Shown here piece after piece: positions 10,546 to 22,425 of a stretch of 64,000 nucleotides of DNA (within the stretch, counting starts at the first letter, position 1; every line of letters begins with the position of its first letter). Source of the DNA: Kingdonia uniflora (Eukaryota > Streptophyta > Magnoliopsida > Ranunculales > Circaeasteraceae); the NCBI GenBank assembly GCA_014058105.1, contig JACGCM010002435.1, forward strand, positions 248,001 through 312,000. The letters run 5' to 3'. The position numbers and the translations under genes were made by a program. The notes under the pieces were generated by a model, which had not been told where the DNA came from, searched no databases, and saw only the letters and a program-made list of their open reading frames with translations.

Positions 10546-11164
10546 TTAAACTTCAACTTCATCTTGTACTATAAAATCTTTTACCACCTCCAATCCCACT
10601 CCAGGGTTAAGTTGTTGAATCAAATTTTTTGCAGTTGATTGAATTTCATCAAGTTCTAAGAATTTTGCATGTTTCTTCTTTGGTGTTCTATTACCCAAGT
10701 CCTTCTTAGGGATCTTGGGGATTAAGGATTTCAAAAAGACCTGTGGGACATAATCCAAATGTTCATCAGTGAGAGCTTCTATCTTCGTGCCTTCAACTTT
10801 TTTCTTCAGGGGCACATCAGCTTCTTCTACCTTGTTCTTCTTGTTGGCAATAGTCTTGTGTTTCTTTCCATGTTCTTTTTCTGCCTTCTCCCTTTCTCCA
10901 TTAACATTTTTCTTCTCTTCAATCTTTTGATTTTTTGTTGAAGCTCAATTTGCCAAGTTTTTGGCTCTGCCTTCTTCCTTTTCCTATTTTCATTCTCATT
11001 ACCTTCTTCTTCTCGCTTACATTTTGTATTTTTTTAGGAGTAAAGAACTGGTACTGCTCAAGGAGTAGAGTGCCATCTCTAAGTGGTATAAATTTGTTTT
11101 TATATTTTAGCATGGTTCTACAATATTTTACCATGGTCCTCCATCTTCTGCAATATTTTTCCAT
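10546..11164 (-). pseudogene. Lys-rich linker exons of the Ulp1-like gene
   Basis: Two minus-strand frames (10919-11164 and 10546-10815) in different phases, both rich in Lys with scattered Asp/Glu. They include 'FIPLRDGTLLLEQYQFF' and 'EIQSTAKNLIQQLNPGVG'. They have no catalytic motif and look like the disordered linker between the DUF1985-like and protease domains. Exact splice sites were not resolved. Confidence 0.45.
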
Positions 11165-12217
11165 GGTCTTCCAACTGGGAGCACACCTTAACCACTGCAG
11201 CTCCGATCAAAGTGGCGGGAGAACCACTGTTGATTGCAGGTGCACCGACTGTAGGTACACCAACTGCAGGTGGTTTGATTGCAGGCGCACCGTCGATTGT
11301 AAGTACTTCTTTATGATTTCTCTAAAATATTTAAACAGATGATGATGACAAAGGGCAATTTAGAAATAACATAAAAAAATTCTAACAATGACAATAAGCA
11401 TAAAATAGATGACAAAAAGGGACTTAATAATATAAGGGGAAATGACCGAGAAAGAAATCAACCAAATTGCAAGAAGAGAATACCAAATGCCAAACCAAAG
11501 CAAATAAAATGATACAAAACCTAAAATAAATGACAAGGAAGCAATAAAATAAATCATTCATACAAAGAATGAACGATTACCATGGTCTCATGCACAAGTT
11601 CTTACTGCATGTCAATCTCGGATGCCTTCATAGCTATTACCAGCAATTTGAGGTTAACAAAAAACTTTTTAAATGCCACCATTTGGTGATGTTTAAAGAA
11701 TGTCATCCTCCATCCCTGCAGCTTAAGGTACAAATGTATGGATTCATGAATTCTTAAAAACTTCAGGCCACGAATATAGAGGAAAATATATATCATCTAT
11801 GCAGTAATAAAGCTTTATCCGATTTTTTAACAGCGGTCGATCGATAATCGGTAAACTTTACTATTTGACTCTGCAAGAAATTATAGACTTGCTCACCCCA
11901 GGAGAATCTGCTGAACTCTACTAGATTATCTACCAGATCAACATACCTTACCTCAACGCTTCTCCCCTTTTTTGGGAAGTGAAAGGATAGTATAATTTTT
12001 AATAAATTTAATCGAAGAACATCATATGCAATACCAAATCACACACGGCTAAGAACAAAAATTGGTAAAAATGTTAAAGAATACACAATGTAATGATAAG
12101 AACCATAAAAAATAATGACCCAAAAATGGCAAATACAATGCAAAAAATTTTGGGGTGACAAATACAATAAAGAATAATGATAAAGCAGACCAAACAAATG
12201 ATATATTAGAACCTTAC

Positions 12218-12698
12218 CATAATGTATTTCCAATTTTACCAGTTTTAAGGCCCCGTCAATTTCTTTTAACCCATATGTATTTTTCTTCTTGGGGAATCGC
12301 CTCATTATAAAATTCATTATATGCTCAGGATCAGCAAATAAGAACTTATCTGCAATAGGGAAGACACCTAGCCCCAAAATCAGGCAAACATAAATGAGTT
12401 TCATCTGAATTATCGTACACCCAAATTGGAACTTTATATCACCAAGATGACGATCGAATATTTCCACAACCAACGTCAATATCGTCGCTATTGGATTAAC
12501 CAGCAGTAATGGTGTAAAGCAGGTGGAACGAAGAACAGCCTTCTCCTCTTTAGGTAGAGCTGCAAACATTTTGTAAAGTCCCACACCTGTACACTGAGAA
12601 GTATAATTTTTAGCATTAGAGGTGGCCTTCTTGGCTTTACCCTCCTGGGTATGGTTTTTCTCAACAAATTGATCATTCACTTCTTTATCGGGCTTCAT
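12218..12698 (-). pseudogene. First coding exon, DUF1985-like domain
   Basis: ATG at 12698-12696 starts a frame with a basic N-terminus and then a conserved-looking globular part ('LVVEIFDRHLGDIKFQFG', 'LILGLGVFPIADKF'). This matches the pattern of DUF1985 in plant transposon Ulp1 proteins. The frame is clean up to a good splice donor (GTAAGG, plus positions 12212-12217), and beyond it the translation loses character. The next exon is probably about 11800-11990 ('RYVDLVDNLVEFSRFSWGEQ'), which also fits the family. The exon itself has no lesion. Confidence 0.65.
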
Positions 12699-12714
12699 TG
12701 TAAAAGAAAAAATA

Positions 12715-12862
12715 GACTTTAATCAAATACTTGATAGGCAGTAGTTAACCTGACTTTAATTAAATACTTGGTAGGTAGTAGTTAACCTGACTTTAATCAA
12801 ACACTTGGTATGCAGTACTTAAGCTGACTTTAATCAAATACTTGGTAGGCAGTAGTCACACA
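12715..12862. repeat. 37 bp tandem repeat, four units
   Basis: Units start at 12715, 12752, 12789 and 12826 ('gactttaatcaaatacttgg..ggcagtag'). The array lies immediately upstream of the first coding exon of the Ulp1-like gene, in its presumed promoter or 5' leader. A single extra copy occurs at about 13717. Confidence 0.85.
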
Positions 12863-12891
12863 GGTAATTTTCTACTAAAATAATACTGAAA

Positions 12892-14480
12892 TCACACACA
12901 CATACACATAATGTGTAGAATTATGACGATTGTGATAAAATAGTTTGTATGACCAAGATGGTTTTTACAGTTGTAAATCACATACACGATGTGTAGAATT
13001 ATGACGGTATTTATGGTTTTTATAGTCTTTGGGGTCATCGTGTAAGAAGAAAGTGTTTGAGAAATAGGAATGGCTTTTGGTGTAAAAAGCGATACGAACT
13101 CGTGTGAATTGCACGTGTTACCTAACCCTAAACAATAATAAACAAATGACAAATAATATAACTGATGGTAACATAGTTTGCATAATTCAATATAACTGAT
13201 GTTTAAAAGCATGACAAATTGGCCTTCAACAAATGACAACAAATGCATGAAATGGTGACAGTTTTTGCCTTACACGTCTCGAAATGTAATGACGTGTGTA
13301 CATCGAGGAATTAAATTTGGACATATGGTATGATAATATATTTTTAAATAATTTGAAATTTTTTATTATTATTTAGGAAGTGATATTCCTACTTGTGGAG
13401 CCCACGACCTTACTTATGGCCTTACTTATGGGGCCCACGGCCTACAAACCTACTGAAATATTCAAGCAGTTGATATTTTTTTGAACAAATGGCAAAGTTA
13501 TACTAAAACAAATGACAAAGTATACTAAACAAATGGGAAAGTCGGTATTGATAATGACAACTAGCTGTTACCAAATGATATAGGTGTCTAAAAGAATACC
13601 AGAGTTTAACAGAATAAATGACATAGTTTAGCTTGCAGCAGCTGCGTAGACGATTTGCCATCATTTGTTCCATGAGTAGAGTACCGTCATTTCTTCTATT
13701 CCCAAGGAGTCGAGTACCAGTCTTTAATCAAATACTTGGCAGGCAGCAGTCCCATAGACAATTTATGACAAATAATTAGGACAGTTTTTATAGATTTTGC
13801 GGTCGAGTATGAAGAAGAAGAAATCGTTCGACGGATCGGCAACACTTTTGGCGCCAAAAGTCAGACGAACTTTTTTGAACCGCATGTGATACCTAACCAT
13901 AAACAAGATGGGAAATAGTAACAGAATTGGTGATAGCCTTCTTACAAATAACAAATCTGGTACAAGGCGGGATAAATTGTCCTGAAATAAATGCCAAGTA
14001 ATGCATAAGATGGTGACAATGTCTGCCACGTACATCGCAGAATTAAATTTGAGCACGTGGCATGATAATATATTTTGAAATAATTTAAACTTTTTTTATT
14101 ATTATTTCAAAAATGGCATTCGTACTTGTGGAACGTGACTACAAAAATAGGTAGCATTTTAAAGCATGTGACATTTTATTGAACAAATGACAAAATCAAT
14201 ATGGTACAAATGACAGCTAATTCTTAACAAATGTGAAACTTGTGGGAATATAAATGATAGATTTCTGAGCAGAGGAGAAATTTCTAGAAAAAAAAATGAC
14301 AAATATTCTTTAACAAATGGTATTGATTGCTCGTGTTATAATGACAAAAATTTTCTTAACAAATGATAAAGAACAAATGGTAATAACACGTGGGTTGATA
14401 TAATAGTTTTAAATGAGTTTTATAATTTTTTAATATTTCGGATGTGACATTCGTACTTATGGAGCCTAAAAATAGGTGGC
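12892..14480. repeat. Duplicated ~0.73 kb block at the right side of the MULE region
   Basis: The AT-rich stretch at about 13310-13410 recurs at 14043-14150 and, more weakly, at 14385-14480 ('tttttattattattt...gtacttgtgga'). The flanking minus-strand frames at 12892-13248 and 13763-14056 are also similar to each other. Motifs AAATGACAAA and AAATGATAAA are frequent. No gene was recognised. Confidence 0.6.
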
Positions 14481-14489
14481 TGTCTGCAG

Positions 14490-15506
14490 TTATATTATAT
14501 CTTTAGTAGGGGCAAAATTAGTTTTTTCTCTTGCCAGTATTAATTTTAGAATTTATTGTTCCATGGGTCTGATTTTGTAAAGTTGGCATAAATAGTATTT
14601 ATTCTAATAATATTTCAACCCAAAATCTAATTAATTTCCTATAAACTCTCTTACATCCATGAAAACTCATCAACCCACCTGAAACCTTACCTTCATGAAA
14701 GCTTCGATCTTCTTTTGTGATCTTTTTATTTATCAATTGCTCATAATAATCGAATTGAACAATTCTTTAAAAAAATATTCAACACATGTTGGTACTTCCG
14801 ACGACATTCTTTTGTGGAAGCTCCTAAAATTGAAAACAAATTCAACCCAATTAGAGAGTATAAAAATTATTCTCAGATTTTAAGCAAAACCTTGGCATTT
14901 TACAAAGTTTCAAACAAATAAAATCCATCAATTGATTTCTATCTTTAATAAAATTCACCTTAAAACTTAATTAGTTTTTCACTAAAATTGGAAATATTTC
15001 TTCCCAAATCTGAAATTGAAGTTTCTTCATTTTTTTGTTTTGTCAATATGATAAAAGAAGTTGAGGAGAAAGAAACAAACTTCTTTGAAGGTTGCAGGCT
15101 TTTAGTAGCCTCGTATTTATTCTTTATAGTCAACCCTCAAACGACAGTAGGTGAGTAAAGTATTTTCGTTCAAGGTAGTCCAAAATAGATATTCATTCTT
15201 TCTGTTTTGTGTCTTTAAGACCTGCAGGCCCCCACACTAACCATGAAAACTTCAATAGGAGCTTTAGGCATCTTAAATGAAAACGACTTATTTGTACCAT
15301 TCATTATCTATTTTACACTACATTATACCTTCACTAACAAACTCTAAAGCATAGTGTGCCAAAATCTCTCCTCTCTTCCAATGTCTTCATCGTGACACCA
15401 CGACCTTTCTACAATCTCTTAGGCACCTTCTACAGCAAATAACCAATCTTTCAACTTTATATATACATCGATGTCATCTGGCTGTTCTAAGTCCAAGAAC
15501 ACAACT
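14490..15506. other. No gene recognised
   Basis: AT-rich DNA with only short frames. The AAATGAYAAA motif stops being frequent at about 14400, so this is probably outside the MULE-type block and is the sequence into which element B inserted. Confidence 0.5.
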
Positions 15507-16062
15507 TGTAGTAACATATTTCCTAGATTTGATAAGGGCAAACTACAATAGAGTCAAGTCGAAGGTATCTAATAATTCGATAAGATATTGTGGTAGCATG
15601 CTCCTCAGATTCGACAAGGAGAAGCTAGCAAAACCAAGTCAAAGACACCCTATTAGTCGAGAGGATATCAAGTCCGAAACTATAGATCTCAATCCTTTAT
15701 AGTGGCCATTGCACTTGGTTAAATAAAGCCGTTACAAGAGATCTGTGAAGCTCGCCCACTACCAATTAAGATAGGAGAGCAATTATTTGTAACCGCATGT
15801 ATCCATTATAAATATAGGTAGAGCATATGATAAGAGAAATCCGATATCTCTATTTTTCTTTATTATTTTGCTTCTATTCTATCTTTTTAGCAATTATAAT
15901 AACTAGCACATATTGGATTTCACCATCAAACCCTCTTCGAGGTCATGGTTTTTCTTAGGTTTACTGAGTTTTCGCATAAAATCTAGTGTGTCTAGCTTAG
16001 AATTACAACCTCCTTAGCGAAGTATTGGCAAAGTTTACCATCAGGGAAAACATGTCATTACA
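15507..16062 (+). repeat. 5' LTR of element B
   Basis: It begins TGTAGTAACATATT and ends GTCATTACA, like the LTRs of element A (TGTAGTAGCATATT ... CCACTACA). It is followed by 'attggtaccgtctatagg', the position of the usual TGGCGCCGTCTGTGGG-type primer-binding site. Its first ~82 bp are duplicated in tandem (15507-15588 and from 15589), so the true start could be 15589. Confidence 0.7.
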
Positions 16063-16176
16063 ATTGGTACCGTCTATAGGAAAATCTACTTTCTGTTTAC
16101 CAAATACTTGTTCTACCTACTCGTTTTAATGGCCAACATGAACCTCAGAAGTTTCTCCAGAACTCAGAGAAACAAT

Positions 16177-16390
16177 GAGGACATTCTAGTCACCGTCCAC
16201 CCAGAAACTGTCAATTTCCACAATGCTATTTTTGAGCTTTAGAAGTAGATAGAGTCTGGCAGGAACTAGCGGCTGGAGGATTAGAGGACATTCTAGTCAC
16301 CGTCCACCCAGAAACTGTCAATTTCCACAATGCTATTTTTGGGCTTTAGAAGTAGATAGAGTCTGGCAGGAACTAGCGGCTGGAGGATCA
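16177..16390. repeat. 107 bp tandem duplication in the element B leader
   Basis: 'gaggacattctagtcaccg' recurs exactly 107 bp later and the copies are nearly identical (16177-16283 and 16284-16390). Because 107 is not a multiple of three, it would shift any reading frame through it. Confidence 0.85.
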
Positions 16391-16939
16391 GAGGATTCAC
16401 GTTCAAGCCCTCCAAGTTGAGAAGGACAAGAGGAGGAAGGCCCAGGAACAATAGAGCTGAACTCATCAAAATGAAATGGAAAGTTTGCAAAGGCAACAAG
16501 ATCGACTCACTAGTCAGCAAGGATCACCTCCATAGGCCCGAAGTGATCATCAGTCACAAGCTACCCAGAGGGAAGGCCTACCGAGGGAAGAGAGAATGCA
16601 AACTTCTAGGTCTCGATCGAGGAACCCAGACAGGGCAACTCGACATTTCGGCCTTATGTCGTCAGTATTATAGCTCAAAGAAGTCGACAAACACATCATC
16701 AAACCCTACCACCTCCAAGATGACCAGTTAGAGAGCGATTGGGCCGAGAAGGACAGGGAGATTTTGATCCGTAAGCAATAACTGAACCAAACGTTTTCCA
16801 ACAATTTATTACCTTAAACTACATAAACAATAAGATTCAAGCCATATATCCAAAAAATCCATGTCAAAGATCCGCTCTAGATAGGATCGAGACTAACTCA
16901 ATTTCCCCTCTTCTCAAAGTCATCCCAGTTCCAAACAAC

Positions 16940-17422
16940 TTCCACATGCCAAAGTTTCACCAATATGTTGGCCTCACTAACCGTCTCACCTACGTCCGTC
17001 ACTTCAAAGCAGCCGTCGGCCTATACTCTAAACTTAATCACATGTTGTGTCGTCTGTTTAACATGAGCCTCAATGAAGAGCCTCTTAGGTGGTTCTAAAC
17101 CATTCCAGAAGGTTCGATAACCAGCCTCACGCAATTACAATAACTTTTTGAGTCAAACTATGCTCATGCCAAAGAGCGCGAGCTAACAGTGGACTATCTC
17201 TTCTTATTCAAACAAGGGGTGAAAGAAACTCTAGAAAACTCTTACAAGCATTTCCTGCAAGAAGTGAGAAAAATTGGAAATTCAGATCCTAAGATTATCG
17301 TACCAACATTCACCTCTGCTCTACACATCAACTCGAAAGTTCGAAAAGAACGTTTATTCCACAAACCAAAAACCATCGCAGAAATGATCGATGTAGTGAA
17401 TAACTACATTGAACTCGAATGA
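16940..17422 (+). pseudogene. Element B gag
   Basis: It matches the gag of element A line by line ('HFKAAVGLYSKL', 'LFNMS', 'IPEGSITSLTQLQ', 'FKQGVKETLENSYKHFLQE', 'IDVVNNYIELE'), the retrotransposon gag pattern. Gag forms the cytoplasmic virus-like particle of the element. In-frame stops follow 'RWF' and 'TQLQ'. The clean part is 17189-17422. Confidence 0.75.
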
Positions 17423-18043
17423 TCCAAGAAAGACAATATGAAAAGTTCTTCGGTTATACATATCAATGACGTGCTCACACCCCCACACTCAAAACCAGCA
17501 ATAAATATTCTTACCAAGCTGTATGGGCATTTCAACGACAACATCAAACACAGTGATGTAAAAAATGTTTGAACTGTCCCAGTCCTACCTCCTATGACGA
17601 CCACCCTGTTAGCAATCTTACCAACTTTAAAGATGGATAAATTCTTTTTTAAAGTACTGGAGATTCCAGATATCTTAAATAAACCTCTGTGTCCACAGCC
17701 ATAAGACTGACAACTGTTACTCCCTAATACAAATTTTATACCGTATTGTACTGGTAGGGAGGCTTCATGAGTATTTGATCGATGTCCAGAATTTCCTCGT
17801 AGAAGAAATAAAAAGAAAAGAAATCAAGCAAGAGCAAGGCCAAGGTCAAGCTCGATATCTTTACATGATCAAAATCGAGAAAGGCCAGAAGCAAAAAATG
17901 GATGGCAGGATCATGTCTTGAAGCTGGCAGCTTCATAAAAATATGCCAAACTTCTACCAATCTACAACAATGCCAAATGACCATATCACATTTCTATCAA
18001 AGATTGCAATACCAGCCATGTAAAATACCCTCATGACAATTCA

Positions 18044-18301
18044 TTGGTGATAATTCTCAAAGTAGGACATGATTATTTACATGCACTTCTCATCGACATT
18101 GGAAGTACAGCTGATATACTATTTAAAATAGAGATTGATGTTCTAGGCCTCAAAGATTCAGTCAAAGCCTCTACCACAACCATCACAGCATTCAATGGTT
18201 CAATAGAATCAGCCTTGGGAGAGATCACTTTGACTGTTCAGAGACCACGTTCAAAGTGGTCTCTGAACCGAAATCCTGTTGGAATCTTAGGTAAAAGTTA
18301 G
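18044..18301 (+). pseudogene. Element B aspartic protease
   Basis: The active-site loop reads 'LLIDIGSTADILF' where element A has D-T-G-S. The Thr of the D-T/S-G motif is Ile, a single transition. Family members cut the gag-pol polyprotein as a dimer. The frame then runs to a stop at 18301. Confidence 0.65.
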
Positions 18302-18795
18302 TTCAATTCCATAAGGCAGTACCTTCGACATACCATCTAGCACTACGTTTCCCAACAGATCATGGCGTCTACGAAATCAAAGAGAGTCAAACCATATCAC
18401 GAATATGCGAAAACACCACCATAAACTCTTATGTCTCTAAGCTCCACAAAGCATAGCAATTACAGCAAGAGTCAACCCCAATGTTCGAGCAACATGATAC
18501 CGAAGCAGTTGAATCTGTAGAGCTCGATGGTTCGAGAAGAAACAATTTTAATAAAACTAGGCTCTCATCAGACGAACGTGAAACCCTACTTTAGCTTTTA
18601 AAGTAAAATGTCGACGTCTTTGCACGGTTTTTTCAAGAAATGTCAGGAATCGATCCTTCCATATCATGTAATAAGTTAAACCTCGTATCAGACAGCAAGG
18701 TAGTAGTACAAAAGCGTCGCAACCTGGCCCCCATGCTCTGAGAGGCACTTAATGATGAAATCGACAAGTTACTTCATGTTGGATTCAATTGATAA

Positions 18796-19810
18796 GTGAA
18801 ATATCCAAAGTGGGTCACGAACATCGTGGCAGTCCCGGAAAAAAATGGGAAAATCAGAGTGTATGTTGACTTTATCGATGCAAATAAGTTCACACCCAAA
18901 GATAACTTTCCACTTCCTTTGATTCCTCACCTCCTCGAATCTGTAGTAGGACATGAACTTCTTTTCATGATGGATGCAGCTTCAAGATATAACCATGTCC
19001 CTCTTGTCGAAGAAGATCAAGAAAAAATAGCATTTGTAATAAAAAGGGGCCTTTACTGTTACACAGTCATGCCCTTTGGTTTAAAAATTACAGGAGCCAC
19101 GTACCAGCAGCTCGTCACAATAATGTTCAAAGATCATTTTGTTAAAATCATGGAAGTGTACGTCGATGACATGATCTACAAGAACTGAAATAAGAGGATC
19201 ATTGCAGAAATTTAAAAACCATTTTCGACATCCTTCAAATGTACCGCATGAAACTCAATCCTGATAAATACCAATTTGAAGTTACATCTGGAAAGTTTTT
19301 TGGCCATCTAGTTAGGAAGAGAGGAATAGAAATTGATCCAGTGCAAATCAAAGTACCTATGGCCAAGCCATCAGCGCGAACAAAAAATGATATCAAAAAA
19401 CTTGCCGAAAAGGTTACCGCTTTACACAGGTTCATCTCAAAATCTTCTGATCGATGCAAACTTCTTTACCACCTTCAAGGAAACCCATCGCTGATGATAA
19501 AGAAACAACCCAAGGAAATCGTCTAGACCCCAGATGTGAATTGGCATTTTAAGATCTTAAAAGATACTTGGGGCGTTCTCCTATCATGAGTACTCCTATT
19601 GAAGGTAAAACATTAACAATGTCGTTATCAACAATAGATGACTTAATCATTTATGTTCTTATTCGAAAAGATAATGGAGTAGAAAAACCCATTTACTTCA
19701 TCAGCAAAAAAATTTCATGCCTGTAGAAAAAAGTTACACTACCACTAAAAAATAGCTTCTAGCTCTTGTGTATACTTCCCAAAAGCTTCAACCTTACTTC
19801 TAGGCACACC
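18796..19810 (+). pseudogene. Element B reverse transcriptase and first RNase H
   Basis: RT motifs run in order: 'RVYVDFIDANKFTPKDNFPL', 'MMDAASRYNHVP', 'VMPFGL' and the catalytic Y-V-D-D box ('VYVDDMIYK'), all in one clean frame 18796-19188. The connection follows in another frame (19239-19526, 'LNPDKYQFEVTSGKFFGHLV'), so a frameshift or stop lies between. Degraded RNase H follows to about 19810. The catalytic residues are intact but the polyprotein is broken. Confidence 0.8.
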
Positions 19811-20045
19811 CCATCAAAGTCATCACCAAATTCCCTTTCAAACTAGTTTTATCCAAAAAAGAGAAGTCCAGAAGGGTCCAACAATGGTCTGTGTTCCTAG
19901 GTGAATACGATATTTCCTTTGAACCACAAATATCAGTCAAAAGGCAAGTAGTGGTAAACTTTTTGGCAGACTTCCCCGTAGAAGACCCAGAATGGGAGGA
20001 GCTCAAAGAAGTGTTGACAGATGACTCATTTGCAAAACCAGACGC

Positions 20046-20607
20046 TTGGTCCAAAAGTATATGATGGCAATTATTTACAGATGGCTCTACTGGACCACGA
20101 GGTTCTGAAATTGGCATCGTCATAGTAACACCCTCCAATCATCGAATTGAGAAAGCCATCAAACTCAAATTCTATGCAACAAACAATCAAACAAAATATG
20201 AAGCTATCTTGCATGTTCAAGATCTCGCATTGGCACTTAGAGCAGAAGAAATAGCAGTCTACATGGATTCATTATTTGTGGCCAACTATTACAACAAAAC
20301 ATTCAAAACATCAGGAAAAATGGTCGATTACGCTGCGTTGGTCGAAGAAAAGAGGAAAAATTTCAAGATGGCAATAATTTTCAATCTACCTCGAGCTGAA
20401 AACTGTCATGCCGATATACTAGCATACATCACCGCCATGCTTGAGGATAGTGAGAAGAGAACATTGGAGATCGAAGTTATCCAACATTTTAGTCTCGATA
20501 TAAGTTATACCATGAAAATTCAAGTTTCCGAAGATGAAGATCCTGAAGATGTAAGAAAGTCATTCCTTACTTATTTCATCTTTAATACCCTCCCCAAAAA
20601 TAAATAG
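20046..20607 (+). pseudogene. Element B second RNase H-like domain
   Basis: 'LFTDGSTGPRGSEIGI' followed by 'YATNNQTKYEAILH' and 'VYMDSLFVAN' matches the additional RNase H of plant Tat-lineage elements: Asp in D-G-S, Glu in Y-E-A and Asp in M-D-S. A stop precedes the D-G-S part, and 20209-20607 is clean. Confidence 0.65.
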
Positions 20608-20689
20608 GAAGTTCGGTCTCAGTTGGCGAAGTGCCTACAATTCAAAGTTTAGAGCAGAATCCTATATCGCATTACTGGTGGAAGCCCTT

Positions 20690-21760
20690 TAATCAAATGT
20701 ATCTCGCAAAAGCAAGCTCAAGTCAAAATTCAAGAACTTTATGAAGGAATTTGTGCCACACACATTTCAGGGCGATCACTCATACAAAGAACATTTTCAC
20801 ATTTTAGGACAGTCGCTCACACAAAGATGCGACAAGACTATGATGATTTAGTTAGACGGTGCTACAAATGCCATATCCACGCCCAAGACATCCAAAGTCT
20901 AGTACTTAACTTACATGCTAGTAATGTCTTTTAACCATTTAAAAGATGGGTCATTGACATCATTGGTCCCTTCCTCCAAGTATCAGGCAATCGAAGGATT
21001 TTTCTTATCACTACGGATTACTTTACCAAGTGGGTTGAAGCTATACCACTCTATCACACTGACAAAATAAAGTCATCAAATTCCTCTGGGAATACATCAT
21101 CACTAGATTTGGTTGTCCACAAATGATTAGATCAGATAATGGTAAACAGTTCATCACCAGTAAAGTTCTAAATTTCCTCCACAAATACAAATCCAGTTAA
21201 CTACTTCGACACCATAGTATCCCCAAGGAAATGGCTAAGCTGAAGCTATCAATAAAAGCATCAAGTTTGGGTTATGAAAGCATCTCAATAACAAGAAGGG
21301 TAGATGGATTGACTAACTACTTAGTATTTTATAGGCATATAGAACCACACCTCGAACATCTATAGGTTGTACCCCATTTATGATGGCCTTTGGAACTAAA
21401 GCTATGACCCCCACCAACCTCGACCTCCCGACTACTCGAAGACAAATAACAGACGAAGAAAATGAGCTTGGTCTACTCGGCAATCTCAACTGGATTAAAG
21501 AAACTCGAGATCATGCAACTGTAAACTTGGGGCGATATCATGGCATCCTCAGAAAGACGTACACAAGAAAGTATAGAAACGTACATTCAACATCGGTGAT
21601 CTTGTACTTCAATGAATTCAAGACAGCACTCGACCCAAAAATTTGGGTATATTATCAAAGAATAGGGAAGGGCCATACATTATTAGTGGCAAGACAGACA
21701 TTGGCACTTATTGGTTGATGACACAAAATGAAGTACAGCTCGAGTTCCTATGGAATATAG
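20690..21760 (+). pseudogene. Element B integrase
   Basis: It contains a zinc-binding region ('CYKCHIH'), 'RWVIDIIGPF', 'LITTDYFTKWVEAIPLYHT', 'RSDNGKQFITSK', and a C-terminal part 21380-21718 with 'NELGLLGNLNWIKETRDHA'. Compared with element A, several frameshifts and stops break the D-D-E core, and the third catalytic residue falls in a disrupted stretch near 21240. Confidence 0.75.
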
Positions 21761-22425
21761 CCCATCTAAAGATGATCTACAAATAGATTGTATACCTTCT
21801 TTATTATTGCATCAAATAAAGAAATTTTTTTCTTTCTCATCACTACTTCATCTCTTATACATTCCTCCTTTTGGCAATACTTAATAAAGGTTTGTCCAAT
21901 TTCATGTCTCATTCCTTTAACAAACATATATCCAATTACATGAAATAATGTTCGCAATCATTACTACATTCGACAAGGAATCATTTGTTGCGTCTTGTCG
22001 AAGCCAGATATCCCATAGAGGATAGACCTCTAGCAATCATTTACAGTCAACACAACCATAACATGGTTATCATCTCAAATATCTTATAGTTCCAACATAC
22101 TTACAATTCCATATCTTATACTCATACTATCATCTCCGATCATACACTTGGGAAATTCATTCACAATATTGGATATCGATATCTTCAATTATCGTTAAAA
22201 ATAATCATTAACATCAAAAAAGATATTTGCCAAGATTTTTCAAAAGTATTCTTCAAATTAACATTTATCGGTCCCATCGACCACTCGTACATCAGAAAAT
22301 TCTTTCAAAAAAAAAATCTTTTAGCAGAATAAAGTAAATATGCTTTATCATTACTGCTCAAGGGGAAGAGTTGAAGAAGTGAGCTTCACGAGTAACCTAG
22401 GAGTCAGGGCGTTGAGCACTTCTTC

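Larger units (their letters stand above)
7936..12698 (-). pseudogene. MULE-borne Ulp1-like protease gene (Kaonashi/VANDAL cargo type)
   Basis: A multi-exon minus-strand gene. The first coding exon resembles the DUF1985 region found N-terminal to transposon-carried Ulp1 proteases. Lys-rich and acidic linker exons follow, and the last exons form a C48/Ulp1 domain. Active family members cleave SUMO-like modifiers with a His-Asp-Cys triad. Here His ('NNNHWVLFAL'), Asp ('IYDLL') and the oxyanion Gln ('QLNSND') are present, but the Cys of the D-C-G motif is Tyr ('NDYGIYML', near 8070). A TAA at 8275-8277 interrupts the domain in frame. Introns carry many AAATGAYAAA motifs. The protein is therefore unlikely to be an active protease. 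The identity as an Ulp1-like cargo gene is firm; the intron chain is inferred. Confidence 0.75.
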
